Positions 36,360 through 45,700 are shown, numbered from the stretch's first letter. The stretch: 64,000 nucleotides of DNA from an uncultured Arenicella sp. (GCA_938048185.1 CALIVT010000001.1:248001-312000), one strand, 5' to 3'. Translations and numbers: made by a program. Notes: generated by a model not told the origin, from the letters alone.

Positions 36360-37436
36360 TTAGCTAGGTAGAGCGAAATTGCTACCGTTAAAGTTCAGTT
36401 TTAATCCGGGTATTTTGGCTGGCATTTTTAGTAAGTAACCGGCGCCGCCACAGGTCACGTAAGCGGTTTTCATATCAGGCCCGCCGAAGCAAATATTGGA
36501 CGGCAATGGTGAGAAGACGTGGTCAGGTAAGGTGATTGGAATGAATTCGACATCACCTTGTGGCGAGATCACCGAGATGCCGCCGTTAGTCATTGGATTA
36601 CTGCCATTAGGAAGCATGGTGGCAACGTAAATATTGCCTTGTTCATCGAGTGCCATCGAATCTAAAATTGCTTGACCTTCAAGCTTTGCGGTCAAGAGGT
36701 ATGAACCGTCCATAGAGCCTGCGTCGGGGCCGCTGACGGTATTTGGTCTAATCACGCCAGGCGCAGACAAGTCGTAGTAAACAATTTTACGCTCATAGGT
36801 CAGCGCGACGTAGAGTTTGGAGCCATCGGGAGAAAGCGCAATTCCATTCGGGGAGTTTAGCGGGTAAATCATTTGCTTAATTGATGAGCGATCTGGGCTT
36901 ACATAGTAAACGCCCGTGATATCGCGCTCGCGTTCACGTGTTTTACCAAAATCCGAGAACCAAATGCCACCGACCTCATCGAAGACTAGGTCGTCCGGCC
37001 CACATAATTTGAATGCCGGGTTCCAATCTGGGGCCGCGGTGCCTACCGGGAATTCGCGTGATGAACACTCTGTAAACAGCGTCGTGACATCACCCGTTTT
37101 TGGGTCAATTTTCTGTAGGCTGCCGCCACTGTAATTGTTGGGTTGATTGCCGCCGACCAGAATAGGGTTGGGGTTAATGTTAGGAATTGACATCCATTCA
37201 AACCCTCCGTCATTACATACGTACACACATCCATCTGGTCCAATCGCTGCACCGTTGGGGCCGCCAGGGAGCATTGCGATGGTTTTGGAATCGCCACCTT
37301 CGGGAGCTACAACCGACAGCTTTTCACCTTTGATTTCAACCAGCATTATACTGCCGTCACTGCAATGTATCGGCCCTTCGGGGTATTCCAAGGTCGAGCT
37401 TAAAACCGTGATGTTATTCGTATCTAGCTTGGTCAT
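36360..37436 (-). CDS. SMP-30/gluconolactonase/LRE-family protein
   Basis: A 358-residue six-bladed beta-propeller hydrolase of the SMP-30 family. Features are LEYPEGPIHCSDGSIMLVEI with the metal-binding Glu (about 20), the blade motif GPNGAAIGPDGCVYVCNDGG (about 58-77), DLVFDEVGGIWFSDFG (about 150-165) and SPNGIALSPDGSKLYVA (about 203-219). Family members hydrolyse sugar lactones or other esters using a divalent cation. No signal peptide is seen, so it is cytoplasmic. It is the first gene of the minus-strand operon with the multihaem cytochrome, catalase-like and channel genes. Confidence 0.85.
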   Translation of the reverse strand: MTKLDTNNITVLSSTLEYPEGPIHCSDGSIMLVEIKGEKLSVVAPEGGDSKTIAMLPGGPNGAAIGPDGCVYVCNDGGFEWMSIPNINPNPILVGGNQPNNYSGGSLQKIDPKTGDVTTLFTECSSREFPVGTAAPDWNPAFKLCGPDDLVFDEVGGIWFSDFGKTRERERDITGVYYVSPDRSSIKQMIYPLNSPNGIALSPDGSKLYVALTYERKIVYYDLSAPGVIRPNTVSGPDAGSMDGSYLLTAKLEGQAILDSMALDEQGNIYVATMLPNGSNPMTNGGISVISPQGDVEFIPITLPDHVFSPLPSNICFGGPDMKTAYVTCGGAGYLLKMPAKIPGLKLNFNGSNFALPS

Positions 37437-37538
37437 GTTTTCTCCCAGTTATAAAATAGTTGCTAAATAGTTGTCAGATACTCCTTAGCGCTTGGATCTC
37501 TAATTGCCAAAGTTTGAAGGTGTATAGCTGATATGTTC

Positions 37539-38960
37539 TTATGCGCTTGTAACGAAGCCTTGCTTGCGCAGACCGCCAAGGAACGCTTGGTTAGTGTCCT
37601 CACCATCGGTCGTGTTGATCATGTGCTGTTGGTATCTTTCCATTGTTAAAAATGGGTTGACCTGTGCGGCATTGTTCAGCGCTTCAGATGCGGCGGCTTT
37701 GTTGTCGAGCATGCAATAAGAATTAGCCATTACAATATAGCTATGAATCCATTCAGGTTGTTCGCTCAAGCTTGTTTGTACGCATTCGATGGTTAAATCG
37801 TGTTGGCCCAAGCGTTGCGCCGCCATGCCTTTAAAGAAGTTCCAATAAGGTGCCGAGGGATGCTTGGGCGCGATATTAAAATTTTCATCAATTAGCTCTA
37901 TCGCTTCTTCAGCGCCTTTGGTGCCGGCGGTCACTGTCAGCGCTAGCGCCAAGTAACCTCGAGCGACTAAGTTTAGAGGTGTAATGCTGATGGCACTGCG
38001 CAGGGCCAATGTCGCGCGCCGGCCTTCACCTAAATGCAGCCATGCAATGCCCGCGTTTTCGAGTACTTCGACGTCTCGTGGCGCTTTCTGATACGCGGTT
38101 TCTACCAATGACCTAGCTTCATTCGCGCAGGCTTCATAATCTTCACAAATAGAAACGGCCATTTGTTGTGCCAGCATCATGGCTAACGCAGATTTAGCGT
38201 TGGAGTAGTTTTCATCAATCTCGATCGCCTGGCGTAAATAATCACAGGCATCGAGCACTCCTTGTTGACTGAACGCTGAGAACCAAAAATGATATGCCTT
38301 TTGCACTAGGCCCCAAGCGTCGAGCTGGTGGTCTGTTGATTCAAGCGCTAACTGGGTTTGTGCCAGCTTTACCTCGCCCAAAACCGTGCCGAGAATGCAG
38401 CGCGCAATATCGGTTTGCACCTCGAATAAATCTTCGATGTCGCGCTTGTAGGTCCGCGCCCAAATTTCCGTATCGCGTTGCACGTCACACAATTGTGCGA
38501 TAACTCTAATTTTCTGTCCCGACCGCTGCAAGCTGCCCGACAATACGAAGCGTGCGTTAAGTCTATCGGCCACTTCTTGAATGTCATCAAGGCCTGTTTT
38601 GAAGCGGTACGAAGATAGTCGCGAACTCACGCGGATATTCGGCACCATGGTCACATGCGCAATGATCTCGGAGGTGATACCTGAGCTTAAAAATTCATCG
38701 TCTGGGTTGGTCGATAAGGTGTCGAACAGCATTACGGCCAAAGAGTGACGGCCTTCGTTCTCGGCTAATCTTTGTTTTTCGTGCGTACGGCCCAGGGTCA
38801 CCAGTTTGGTTTTTTGCGCATGCCGACGCTGTAGCAAGGGCGTTAAAACATATCGCAGGGCGCCGTAGCATATACCACCGATAACGGCGATCGCAGCAAG
38901 TGCCGACAGAGCTGACTCATTCTCTGCCAGCCACTCGACTAATAGGCTAAATTGATTCAA
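37539..38960 (-). CDS. FlgO/adenylate-cyclase-associated-domain and TPR membrane protein
   Basis: A 473-residue protein with one N-terminal membrane helix (about 16-40). A domain at about 70-200 reads AVMLFDTLSTNPDDEFLSSGITSEIIAHV, VSSRLSSYRFKT, ARFVLSGSLQRSGQKIRV and RDTEIWARTYKRD. This is the TolB/FlgO-like module usually placed between a cyclase or HTH domain and TPRs. TPR-type helices fill about 215-460. Here no cyclase or DNA-binding domain is present, so it is a minimal version. It probably acts as a scaffold or sensor. It is divergent from the carboxylesterase gene, with phased A-tracts between. Confidence 0.7.
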   Translation of the reverse strand: MNQFSLLVEWLAENESALSALAAIAVIGGICYGALRYVLTPLLQRRHAQKTKLVTLGRTHEKQRLAENEGRHSLAVMLFDTLSTNPDDEFLSSGITSEIIAHVTMVPNIRVSSRLSSYRFKTGLDDIQEVADRLNARFVLSGSLQRSGQKIRVIAQLCDVQRDTEIWARTYKRDIEDLFEVQTDIARCILGTVLGEVKLAQTQLALESTDHQLDAWGLVQKAYHFWFSAFSQQGVLDACDYLRQAIEIDENYSNAKSALAMMLAQQMAVSICEDYEACANEARSLVETAYQKAPRDVEVLENAGIAWLHLGEGRRATLALRSAISITPLNLVARGYLALALTVTAGTKGAEEAIELIDENFNIAPKHPSAPYWNFFKGMAAQRLGQHDLTIECVQTSLSEQPEWIHSYIVMANSYCMLDNKAAASEALNNAAQVNPFLTMERYQQHMINTTDGEDTNQAFLGGLRKQGFVTSA

Positions 38961-39004
38961 AAGAACAACCCCATAATTTTGTTTAGCTTTCGTGGCAAAG
39001 CTAC

Positions 39005-39044
39005 TGATTTAACAGATTTTAACAAATTTTAACAAATTTTGACA
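39005..39044. repeat. Phased A/T-tract repeat (four units, about 10 bp each)
   Basis: GATTTAACA, GATTTTAACA, AATTTTAACA and AATTTTGACA follow one another with a helical period. Such phased tracts bend DNA. They lie in the divergent region between the TPR-protein gene and the carboxylesterase gene, and end in a TTGACA hexamer (39039-39044) that could be a -35 box for the esterase. Confidence 0.65.
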
Positions 39045-39188
39045 TCTCGATGGCACTGGCAATAGCACATTAGTGACACGCTTTAATCTGACTTGAGTCT
39101 AGTATCTATAAGCATTTACGAGGTTGAATACTCTATACTTAGACACTTTGTAGAACTGTCGAATACCCCAATTAAGAATTAGGCCAAA

Positions 39189-41090
39189 ATGATAAAAAAA
39201 ATACTACTGACTTTAGTCTGCATTGTTGTTGTGACTTTCGTCTCGGTGCTGCTGTATCTGCATTTAAATAAGTCGCCAGAAATATTTGAACCAAGTACGG
39301 CGGGGCTCTACAACGCTGAGCCTAGAGTCGTTGACCCATCATCATCACGTACTATTGATACTGGGCCGTTACTTGGTTTTGCCGACAACTACGCAACCCA
39401 AGCTTGGATTGGAATTCCCTATGCACAAGCGCCCATTGGCGAGTTGCGTTGGCGTGCACCGCAAGCGCTTAACGCCTGGCGTGAACCACGCGAAGCGCTT
39501 AATTACGGCTCACCCTGTGTTCAGCTTTGGGGGCCGCTGGCCGGTGTGGGTGGCGACGAGGGTGACATCGTTGGTAATGAAGATTGTTTGTATCTAAACG
39601 TGTGGGCACCTAAATCAGCCCAGGCTGACAATAAAACGTTACCGGTCATGTTTTGGATTCATGGTGGCGGAAACGATTCCGGTACAGGTAATATTTTCCA
39701 AGGCCACCACTTAGCCGGCACCAAAGACGTGATTGTCGTTACTATTAACTATCGTGTTGGCATGCTGGGCTGGTTTAGTCATGATGCAATTCGATCCACC
39801 GCGCAAACTCAAGAGGACGCGTCAGGCAACTTTGGTACCTTGGACATCATTGCCGCTCTTAAATGGGTAAATCGAAACGTAGGGGCGTTTAATGGTGACC
39901 CGAATAATGTCACTATTTTTGGTGAGTCGGCCGGCGGCAAAAACGTCTACTCAATGCTGGCGTCGCCGTTGGCTAACGGGCTTTTTCACAAAGCTATTGT
40001 GCAAAGTGGCACCGTTGATACGACGCTTCTAAGTTTGGCTGAAGACTATGACGATGATAAGCTGCTCAGTGTTGTCTCAGGTTTAAAAAATAGCTCTAAT
40101 GGTTTGATTTCATTGGTTTATTCAAATAGAAATCCAGACCATTCTGAGGCTGAAATTCGCGCGAAAATAAGCCAGAGCGATCCACTGGATATAGTAAAAA
40201 CAATGCGTAATGTAGCGCCGAAAGACCTTATGCAGATGGCGTCCGATAATAGTAGTAACGGGTATTTAAACGTCGCAAGGGTATTGCGCGACGGCTATGT
40301 CTTGCCTAAAGAGTCGACTATGTCGCGTCTTACTGACCCCGTAAAGTATAATAGCGTGCCGTTGATGCTTGGCACTAACCGCGACGAGCAGAAGCTTTTT
40401 ATGGCGCGCGACCCGCGCTATAGTGAGAATTTTCTTGGTGTGTTTCCACGCCCTAAAGATACCGCGCAATATCAACGCGTGTCAGACTATGTTTCTGAAA
40501 ACTGGAAAGCTGGCGCGGTTGACGAGCCAGCCAAACGCATAACCGCCAATGGCGGCAAGCCGGTTTACGCTTACCGTTTTGATTGGGACGAGTCACCCAA
40601 AAATTGGTTTATCGACTTAAACGAACTGATTGGCGCATCACATGGCTTAGACATCAGTTTTGTCTTCGGGGATTTTACCGGGGGCATCAGTATGGGGCCA
40701 TTGCTCGATAAGACAAATGCACCGGGCCGAAAAGCCTTGTCACTAACTATGATGGATTATTGGACTGAGTTCGCGCACTCAGGTTCGCCAGGAAAAGGGC
40801 GCTCTGGTCAACAAACTCAGTGGTCTGCCTGGCAAGCAAGTGGTAACAATCTGATGTTACTCGACACGCCAGCTGATGGTGGCGCGAGAATGGCTGAGGT
40901 AAGGACCAATGTTGTGGATATCAAAAAACGTATTCCGGTTGACGATATTATTGTGAGTCAACGCGAACGCTGTGAAGCCTATGCCGCATTGTTTTTGCAC
41001 GGTTATCAGGCTTCCGATTTTTGGGACCCAGAAGAATACTCCGCACTGGGTTGCGATGATTTTCCGGTTGGCATGTTCCGCGACAGCTAA
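39189..41090 (+). CDS. Type-B carboxylesterase/lipase
   Basis: A 633-residue alpha/beta-hydrolase with an N-terminal signal-anchor (about 1-24), so periplasmic or membrane-bound. Type-B signatures are IPYAQAPIGELRWRAPQ (about 76-92), EDCLYLNVWAP (about 132-142), the oxyanion-hole HGGG (about 155-158) and the nucleophile elbow GESAGG with Ser247. The catalytic His is probably in GASHGLDISFVFG. It is larger than many bacterial members (about 500). The substrate is unknown; broad ester hydrolysis is typical. Confidence 0.9.
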   Translation: MIKKILLTLVCIVVVTFVSVLLYLHLNKSPEIFEPSTAGLYNAEPRVVDPSSSRTIDTGPLLGFADNYATQAWIGIPYAQAPIGELRWRAPQALNAWREPREALNYGSPCVQLWGPLAGVGGDEGDIVGNEDCLYLNVWAPKSAQADNKTLPVMFWIHGGGNDSGTGNIFQGHHLAGTKDVIVVTINYRVGMLGWFSHDAIRSTAQTQEDASGNFGTLDIIAALKWVNRNVGAFNGDPNNVTIFGESAGGKNVYSMLASPLANGLFHKAIVQSGTVDTTLLSLAEDYDDDKLLSVVSGLKNSSNGLISLVYSNRNPDHSEAEIRAKISQSDPLDIVKTMRNVAPKDLMQMASDNSSNGYLNVARVLRDGYVLPKESTMSRLTDPVKYNSVPLMLGTNRDEQKLFMARDPRYSENFLGVFPRPKDTAQYQRVSDYVSENWKAGAVDEPAKRITANGGKPVYAYRFDWDESPKNWFIDLNELIGASHGLDISFVFGDFTGGISMGPLLDKTNAPGRKALSLTMMDYWTEFAHSGSPGKGRSGQQTQWSAWQASGNNLMLLDTPADGGARMAEVRTNVVDIKKRIPVDDIIVSQRERCEAYAALFLHGYQASDFWDPEEYSALGCDDFPVGMFRDS

Positions 41091-41163
41091 ACTCACGATA
41101 TAGGCTGCTGCGAGTGGTTTGATATACACTTACATACAAATCATTGTGGGCGAAGATCAGAGA

Positions 41164-43500
41164 ATGACACAGACAGGCTTTGTATTCAGATCGTTGTTTT
41201 GTATTTTGGCGACGGCAGTCGTATTAGGCACGGTGCTAGTTGGGTGCGTTAAGACAGACAAATGCGCTGAGGCGGTTGCGACGAACGAGTCGCTAGAAAA
41301 CAAAGACTATCAAGCGGTTATAAAGGCTTGTAAGGCGGATTTCGCGGCCAGTCAACGCGTTAGTTCGGCACTGGCGCTAGCGACCGCACATGGGGAACTA
41401 GGCGATTGGCCCGCTCTCAGTCAGTTGCAAAGCTCGCTCGATCAACCTGTGCTACAGGCCGATGTTATGATGGTTGCGGCGAAATATCATCGGCGTGCAG
41501 GCCAAGCCGATCAAGCGCAAAAGAACCATTTGGCAGCAATCGATGTGTATCGAAAGTTTGATCGACCCGCGGAATTAGGTAGGGCGTTAAATCATGCGTT
41601 CTGGATAGTTTGGCGCAATTCCGATCATAAAGCGGGCTTGAATTTTGCCGCCGAAGCCTTGGAGGTTGCGCAACGCTCTAATAATGCGAATCACGAAATT
41701 TCGGCACTTTCAAATCTCATCAAAGTTTTTCAAGAAGTGGGCAGTCTTGGCGCGGCGCAATACGCACTTAATCGTCAGCGAGCATTGCTCAAGGAGCACG
41801 CGAACTTAGGTCAGAAAATCGACGCGGATATAAACCAAGGTTTGGTGTATGTTGACGAAAAAAAAAATGCGTTGGCAGCACTTAGTTTTTCCAAAGCACT
41901 CAAGCAGGCTAGTGGTATTGGCAGTGCACGCGCAATGCGTGGCTTGTACTTGAATTTGGTGGCTGCCAATTTGGAATTGGGTCGACTAGAGCAAGCTGAA
42001 GAGAACTTGGAGCGTGCGTGGGGCCATGCCAACAGTGATGGGTCTGCTCAGTTTGCCTTGGACTATTTTCAGGCGAAATTACATCATGGCAAACATGAAT
42101 TTGAACTGGCTGAAAAAAGTATTGCAAAGTCGCTGGCGGATTCATCCAAACCTGCGGTCTGGAATTGGGAGTTGTTATACCTAGCTGGTCGCATTGCGCA
42201 TGATCTAGGCGAGACTCGGCGCGCGATCGACTATTTCAAGAGTGCGATTGCTGAATCCGATCGCTTGCGTAACGCGATTGGTTTTAACGACCTAAAGGCA
42301 CACTTACTCTCGCGAAAAAGAGAACCGTATGAAGCTTTGTTTCTAAGCTACTTGGATGAGGGTGACACTCAAAGCGCATTCTCTATTGCTGAGCAAGCAA
42401 AAGCAAAGAGCTTTGTCGAAGCGTATCTGCAAAATCAAGAAAATTCGCTACCGGGGACTGAGGGCGATGCCGGTCGAGAATTTAATATTGACGCTGAGTC
42501 TCAGCGAATTGACGACCTGCTGCAGCACCTAAGACTAATGCAATCGTCGCCGGCAGTGATTCCACGTTCCGCGCCTGAGTTATTACCTGCCTTGGCACGA
42601 GAACAGGTTTTATCTTTCTTTGTTGCCCGAGAACGCATTTTTAGTATTTCGGTGATCAATGGGGCAATCGCAATCAATGAGTTGGGTATTGACTACGGGA
42701 CGCTGCAAAAGTGGGTACGCGCCTATCAGGCAACGCCGAGCAATAGCAAGTTATTGGCGCAGTTAGGTGCTGCGTTACTCGCTAACTTGGATCTTAATCA
42801 CCCCTCAAAGCACCTGTATGTTTCGCCCGATGACATCATTAGTGATCTTGTGTTTGCTAGTCTGAAGGTGAACAATCGGTTCTTGGTTGAAATGAAGTCA
42901 ATTTCGTTGATACCGAGTGCGAGCTCTCTGTTCGAAATTCGCGCGGACGATAGTCATGCCAACAGCAAGCGCTCTTTGATTCTAGGTAATCCGCAAAACG
43001 ATTTGCCCGCAGCTCAAGTCGAGATGCACGACGTTGCCAGACGTCTCAACACTCAGGCGATTACCGGCAAGGCTGCAGAGTCTTCTGTGGTGTTAGCAGC
43101 GAATGGGCTTCGAGTACTGCATTTAGCAACTCATTCAGGTGTTAATCATCTCGGGCCTTGGCTCAGATTTGCGGACGGTGATGTCGCCGCTAAACGACTG
43201 GCTCAGAGAAATATTACCGCTCGAATGGTGGTGCTCGCGAGCTGCAGTTCGGTTGCGAAGGAGGGTAAGAACTTATGGGGGTCACTCGGCGGTATCTTCC
43301 TGAGTAATGGTTCTCCGAGTGTGTTGGTTACTCAGTGGTCGGTGAAGGACGAAATAACACGAGAAGTGGTGAGCCAGTTCTACCAGCATTTCAACGCAGG
43401 CAAAACACCCGCTGAATCGCTTGCCTTAGTTCAGCGAGACGCAATTAGACGCAATGTTGCCACAAGTGATTGGGGCGCGTATGTGTTACTTGGCGAATGA
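41164..43500 (+). CDS. CHAT-domain protease lipoprotein with TPR repeats
   Basis: A 778-residue protein from the ATG at 41164, chosen because it gives a proper lipoprotein signal (lipobox VLVGC, Cys28); an earlier ATG adds 15 unlikely residues. TPR helices fill about 40-450. The C-terminal CHAT domain (about 510-778) has the caspase-like dyad His657 (HLATHSG) and Cys694 (LASCSS), then SLGGIFLSNGSPSVLVTQWSVKD and a final GAYVLLG. CHAT proteases of this TPR type act in signalling, immunity (for example TPR-CHAT with gRAMP) or peptide processing. Here the next genes, convergent, are an ECF sigma/anti-sigma pair. Confidence 0.88.
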   Translation: MTQTGFVFRSLFCILATAVVLGTVLVGCVKTDKCAEAVATNESLENKDYQAVIKACKADFAASQRVSSALALATAHGELGDWPALSQLQSSLDQPVLQADVMMVAAKYHRRAGQADQAQKNHLAAIDVYRKFDRPAELGRALNHAFWIVWRNSDHKAGLNFAAEALEVAQRSNNANHEISALSNLIKVFQEVGSLGAAQYALNRQRALLKEHANLGQKIDADINQGLVYVDEKKNALAALSFSKALKQASGIGSARAMRGLYLNLVAANLELGRLEQAEENLERAWGHANSDGSAQFALDYFQAKLHHGKHEFELAEKSIAKSLADSSKPAVWNWELLYLAGRIAHDLGETRRAIDYFKSAIAESDRLRNAIGFNDLKAHLLSRKREPYEALFLSYLDEGDTQSAFSIAEQAKAKSFVEAYLQNQENSLPGTEGDAGREFNIDAESQRIDDLLQHLRLMQSSPAVIPRSAPELLPALAREQVLSFFVARERIFSISVINGAIAINELGIDYGTLQKWVRAYQATPSNSKLLAQLGAALLANLDLNHPSKHLYVSPDDIISDLVFASLKVNNRFLVEMKSISLIPSASSLFEIRADDSHANSKRSLILGNPQNDLPAAQVEMHDVARRLNTQAITGKAAESSVVLAANGLRVLHLATHSGVNHLGPWLRFADGDVAAKRLAQRNITARMVVLASCSSVAKEGKNLWGSLGGIFLSNGSPSVLVTQWSVKDEITREVVSQFYQHFNAGKTPAESLALVQRDAIRRNVATSDWGAYVLLGE

Positions 43501-43540
43501 ACGCGGCTGCAGACACTCCTTGATCTACGCGATTGGTGCT

Positions 43541-44275
43541 CTAACGGACTATTAGCGACTCGCTTATGATAACCTCGTTATCAGAGTCTATCGCATCTAG
43601 CACGTCGGCATCCATGCTTACAGAAGCCTCGTTGACGAGCACTTTATCTAGAAAAATAATGGCTTGATACTCACCATAAGCGCTCAACTCAACGAGTTGC
43701 TCGAGGCGTTGGTCTTTAAATGTGCAGCCTTTTTTGCGACCACAGGTAAAGTGAAGTTGGCCTTCGCGATATACTCGAAGCAAGGCTTTTTCAGGCTTAT
43801 CAACCGTACTTCGAAGTGACAAGTTATCGCCAATTTTTGCGTCGTTGCCGCGATAGTCATTGTCTGACGCAACAAGCACGAGTTCTAAGCTGTTCGCTTG
43901 AAGGCTCTGAGTTGGGTCTTGCATGAGCGTCGAGTCGTAAAGGAATACACTGGCTATCCCCAGCGCGGCAACACCGGCAGCGATAGCCGATAACCACGGG
44001 CGCGACGACCTGGTTTTTTCGAAGGTTTGCGGTTCACTATCCTGCTGTTCAAGCTCAGTTTGTCGGACTTCGCGAAGAACCGCCTCTTGCCAGCCAGGCG
44101 CTGGTTTTGAGTCCGAATCACCGGCGATCAATTCACCTAGCGCTCGATATGCCCGCATTGCTTCCACACAATCAGAACAGTCTTGATAATGCTCATCCAG
44201 TTGCTGACCGCGCTCCGCCAGCAGCATGCCGTGCTTTTCGAAACGAGTACAAGGTTTGTGTTTAGTATCGCTCAT
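43541..44275 (-). CDS. Zinc-type anti-sigma factor, single-pass membrane protein
   Basis: A 244-residue protein with the HxxxCxxC zinc anti-sigma motif at H29, C33 and C36 (DEHYQDCSDC). A cytoplasmic linker is followed by one membrane helix (about 94-112) and a periplasmic C-terminal domain rich in acidic residues with one CGRKKGC loop. Its start overlaps the end of the ECF sigma gene by 4 bp (ATGA), so they are translationally coupled. It is expected to hold the sigma factor at the membrane until a periplasmic signal arrives. Confidence 0.83.
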   Translation of the reverse strand: MSDTKHKPCTRFEKHGMLLAERGQQLDEHYQDCSDCVEAMRAYRALGELIAGDSDSKPAPGWQEAVLREVRQTELEQQDSEPQTFEKTRSSRPWLSAIAAGVAALGIASVFLYDSTLMQDPTQSLQANSLELVLVASDNDYRGNDAKIGDNLSLRSTVDKPEKALLRVYREGQLHFTCGRKKGCTFKDQRLEQLVELSAYGEYQAIIFLDKVLVNEASVSMDADVLDAIDSDNEVIISESLIVR

Positions 44276-44838
44276 AACCTTACTCCATTGTCTTCAACAC
44301 AGCGCCGCAAGGTCGGCATAGCGCGGGCTACTCTCGCCTGCAGGGTGCCCGCTTTTTCTTGCAAAATAACAGCGGCTTCTTCGTAAGAATGTTCAGACTG
44401 AAAACGCAATAAAATGGCGGCTCGAACGGCGTCTGATAACTTTTCCATACACCGTCTTAGAACCTCGCTCATCAACGGATCACTAGATGTATTAGTACTT
44501 TCGTCGGCACTCGACACTTCCGGTAGCTGATCAGTGAACTCGACTCGAGCATCAAAGCGTTTTGCCTTTTTTATTTCATCCAAACAGCGATTTCGGGCAA
44601 TGACGTATAGCCACGTGCGAAAACTTGATTTGGATTCAAACTTGCCGAGACCCTGAAACGCTTGTACAAAAACAGTCTGCAATACGTCTTGTGCATCCGA
44701 GGCGTTGTTCAACATTGATTTACAAAACCGATAAATTTCATCGCCATAGCTTTTCATTAATATAGATACCACGTCTTCAAGCGCTTGATTTTTTAGGGCT
44801 TGCTGAGCTTTACGTTCAGCGATTTCATTTAATGGCAT
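44272..44838 (-). CDS. ECF-family RNA polymerase sigma factor
   Basis: A 188-residue sigma-70 family protein with only regions 2 and 4. Region 2 covers about 22-90 (YGDEIYRFCKSML, DAQDVLQTVFVQAF, SSFRTWLYVIARNRCLDEIKK). Region 4 covers about 125-180 (LSDAVRAAILLRFQSEHSYEEAAVILQEKAGTLQARVARA). It is coupled to its anti-sigma gene. A long inverted repeat lies upstream. Its targets are unknown; the neighbouring CHAT gene, lipoprotein and injection-system operon are candidates. Confidence 0.92.
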   Translation of the reverse strand: MPLNEIAERKAQQALKNQALEDVVSILMKSYGDEIYRFCKSMLNNASDAQDVLQTVFVQAFQGLGKFESKSSFRTWLYVIARNRCLDEIKKAKRFDARVEFTDQLPEVSSADESTNTSSDPLMSEVLRRCMEKLSDAVRAAILLRFQSEHSYEEAAVILQEKAGTLQARVARAMPTLRRCVEDNGVRL

Positions 44839-44882
44839 GTAATTTTGAGTCTACGGTCGGGGGTCTTGAAGCCCAATTACTT

Positions 44883-44941
44883 TACCACATTCTAGCTAAA
44901 ACGCAGTGTGAGTCACGTTTTTGACCATTCTGAATGTGGTA
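44883..44941. promoter_or_regulatory. 10-bp-arm inverted repeat upstream of the ECF sigma gene
   Basis: TACCACATTC (44883-44892) and GAATGTGGTA (44932-44941) are perfect inverted copies 39 bp apart, within the 301-bp gap between the sigma gene and the small lipoprotein gene. They could be two half sites for a looping regulator or autoregulatory elements. Nothing else is recognised in this gap. Confidence 0.5.
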
Positions 44942-45139
44942 GGCGACGGCCACGACAAATAAACTGCAATGCAATCGTTAAATATTGTGTCGCGGTCTGA
45001 GCTCAGCAGTCGCCTATTGTTTGGGTGCTTTATCTATAGGCCCGTATTCAAGCTCAGTATTATTAAGCATATGCCATTGACCAAATGAGCAGCATTTAAT
45101 ACTGTTTCTAAACAAATGTTAACTAAACGGGGATTTACA

Positions 45140-45700
45140 ATGAGAACACTAGCGACACTTTTACTATTCGTATCTTTAACGAGCTGCGCCCATGAGCCAA
45201 AGACAATCCATGGCTGTGATAACGCTTGCGCGGACCACAAAGCACCCATTGTCGATACTAAGTTTGAAGGTATTTCGCTTGCCAAGCTTAATGGCCAGCC
45301 GGTGGTGCTGGTTGAACGGTTGAGGAATACCGAGATCGTTCAGGCCTCTACTAAAAGTCGTGAGGTGGATATTGTAAGAATTTCAAAAAGGCCTGTGCAA
45401 TCTAAGAAACGAAAACTTAAGGCGAATTTTGGTGACTCACAAGGTTCTGGTAGTGGTTTCGTAGGCGGGCAGAGCGGTAGTAGCATTTTTGTTATTCGCC
45501 CAGCTGAAGACAAGACCGTAATTGTCTGCGGTGAAACGCAAAACCCATGTGCGGTCGACGATGGTGTGTCTACTACTCACGCGACTTGTGGGTCGGAGTT
45601 CGGCAAACCTGACAGCGACCAACCGCTCGACGAGTATTACAGTGAAAATGAATCACAGATTCAAGAGTTTTGCGCCGGCTCGGGCGATAACAGCATCTAG
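45140..45700 (+). CDS. Small lipoprotein of unknown function
   Basis: A 186-residue protein from the ATG at 45140, chosen because it gives a clean lipoprotein signal with lipobox LTSC (Cys16); an upstream ATG adds eight residues. The mature part has several Cys (HGCDNACADH, VCGETQNPC, ATCGSEFG, EFC), a basic patch (KKRKLK) and a Gly/Ser-rich centre. The acidic C-terminus ends without a known domain. The family is not recognised. It sits between the ECF sigma gene (divergent) and the injection system, so it could be part of the same surface-stress regulon. Confidence 0.65.
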   Translation: MRTLATLLLFVSLTSCAHEPKTIHGCDNACADHKAPIVDTKFEGISLAKLNGQPVVLVERLRNTEIVQASTKSREVDIVRISKRPVQSKKRKLKANFGDSQGSGSGFVGGQSGSSIFVIRPAEDKTVIVCGETQNPCAVDDGVSTTHATCGSEFGKPDSDQPLDEYYSENESQIQEFCAGSGDNSI

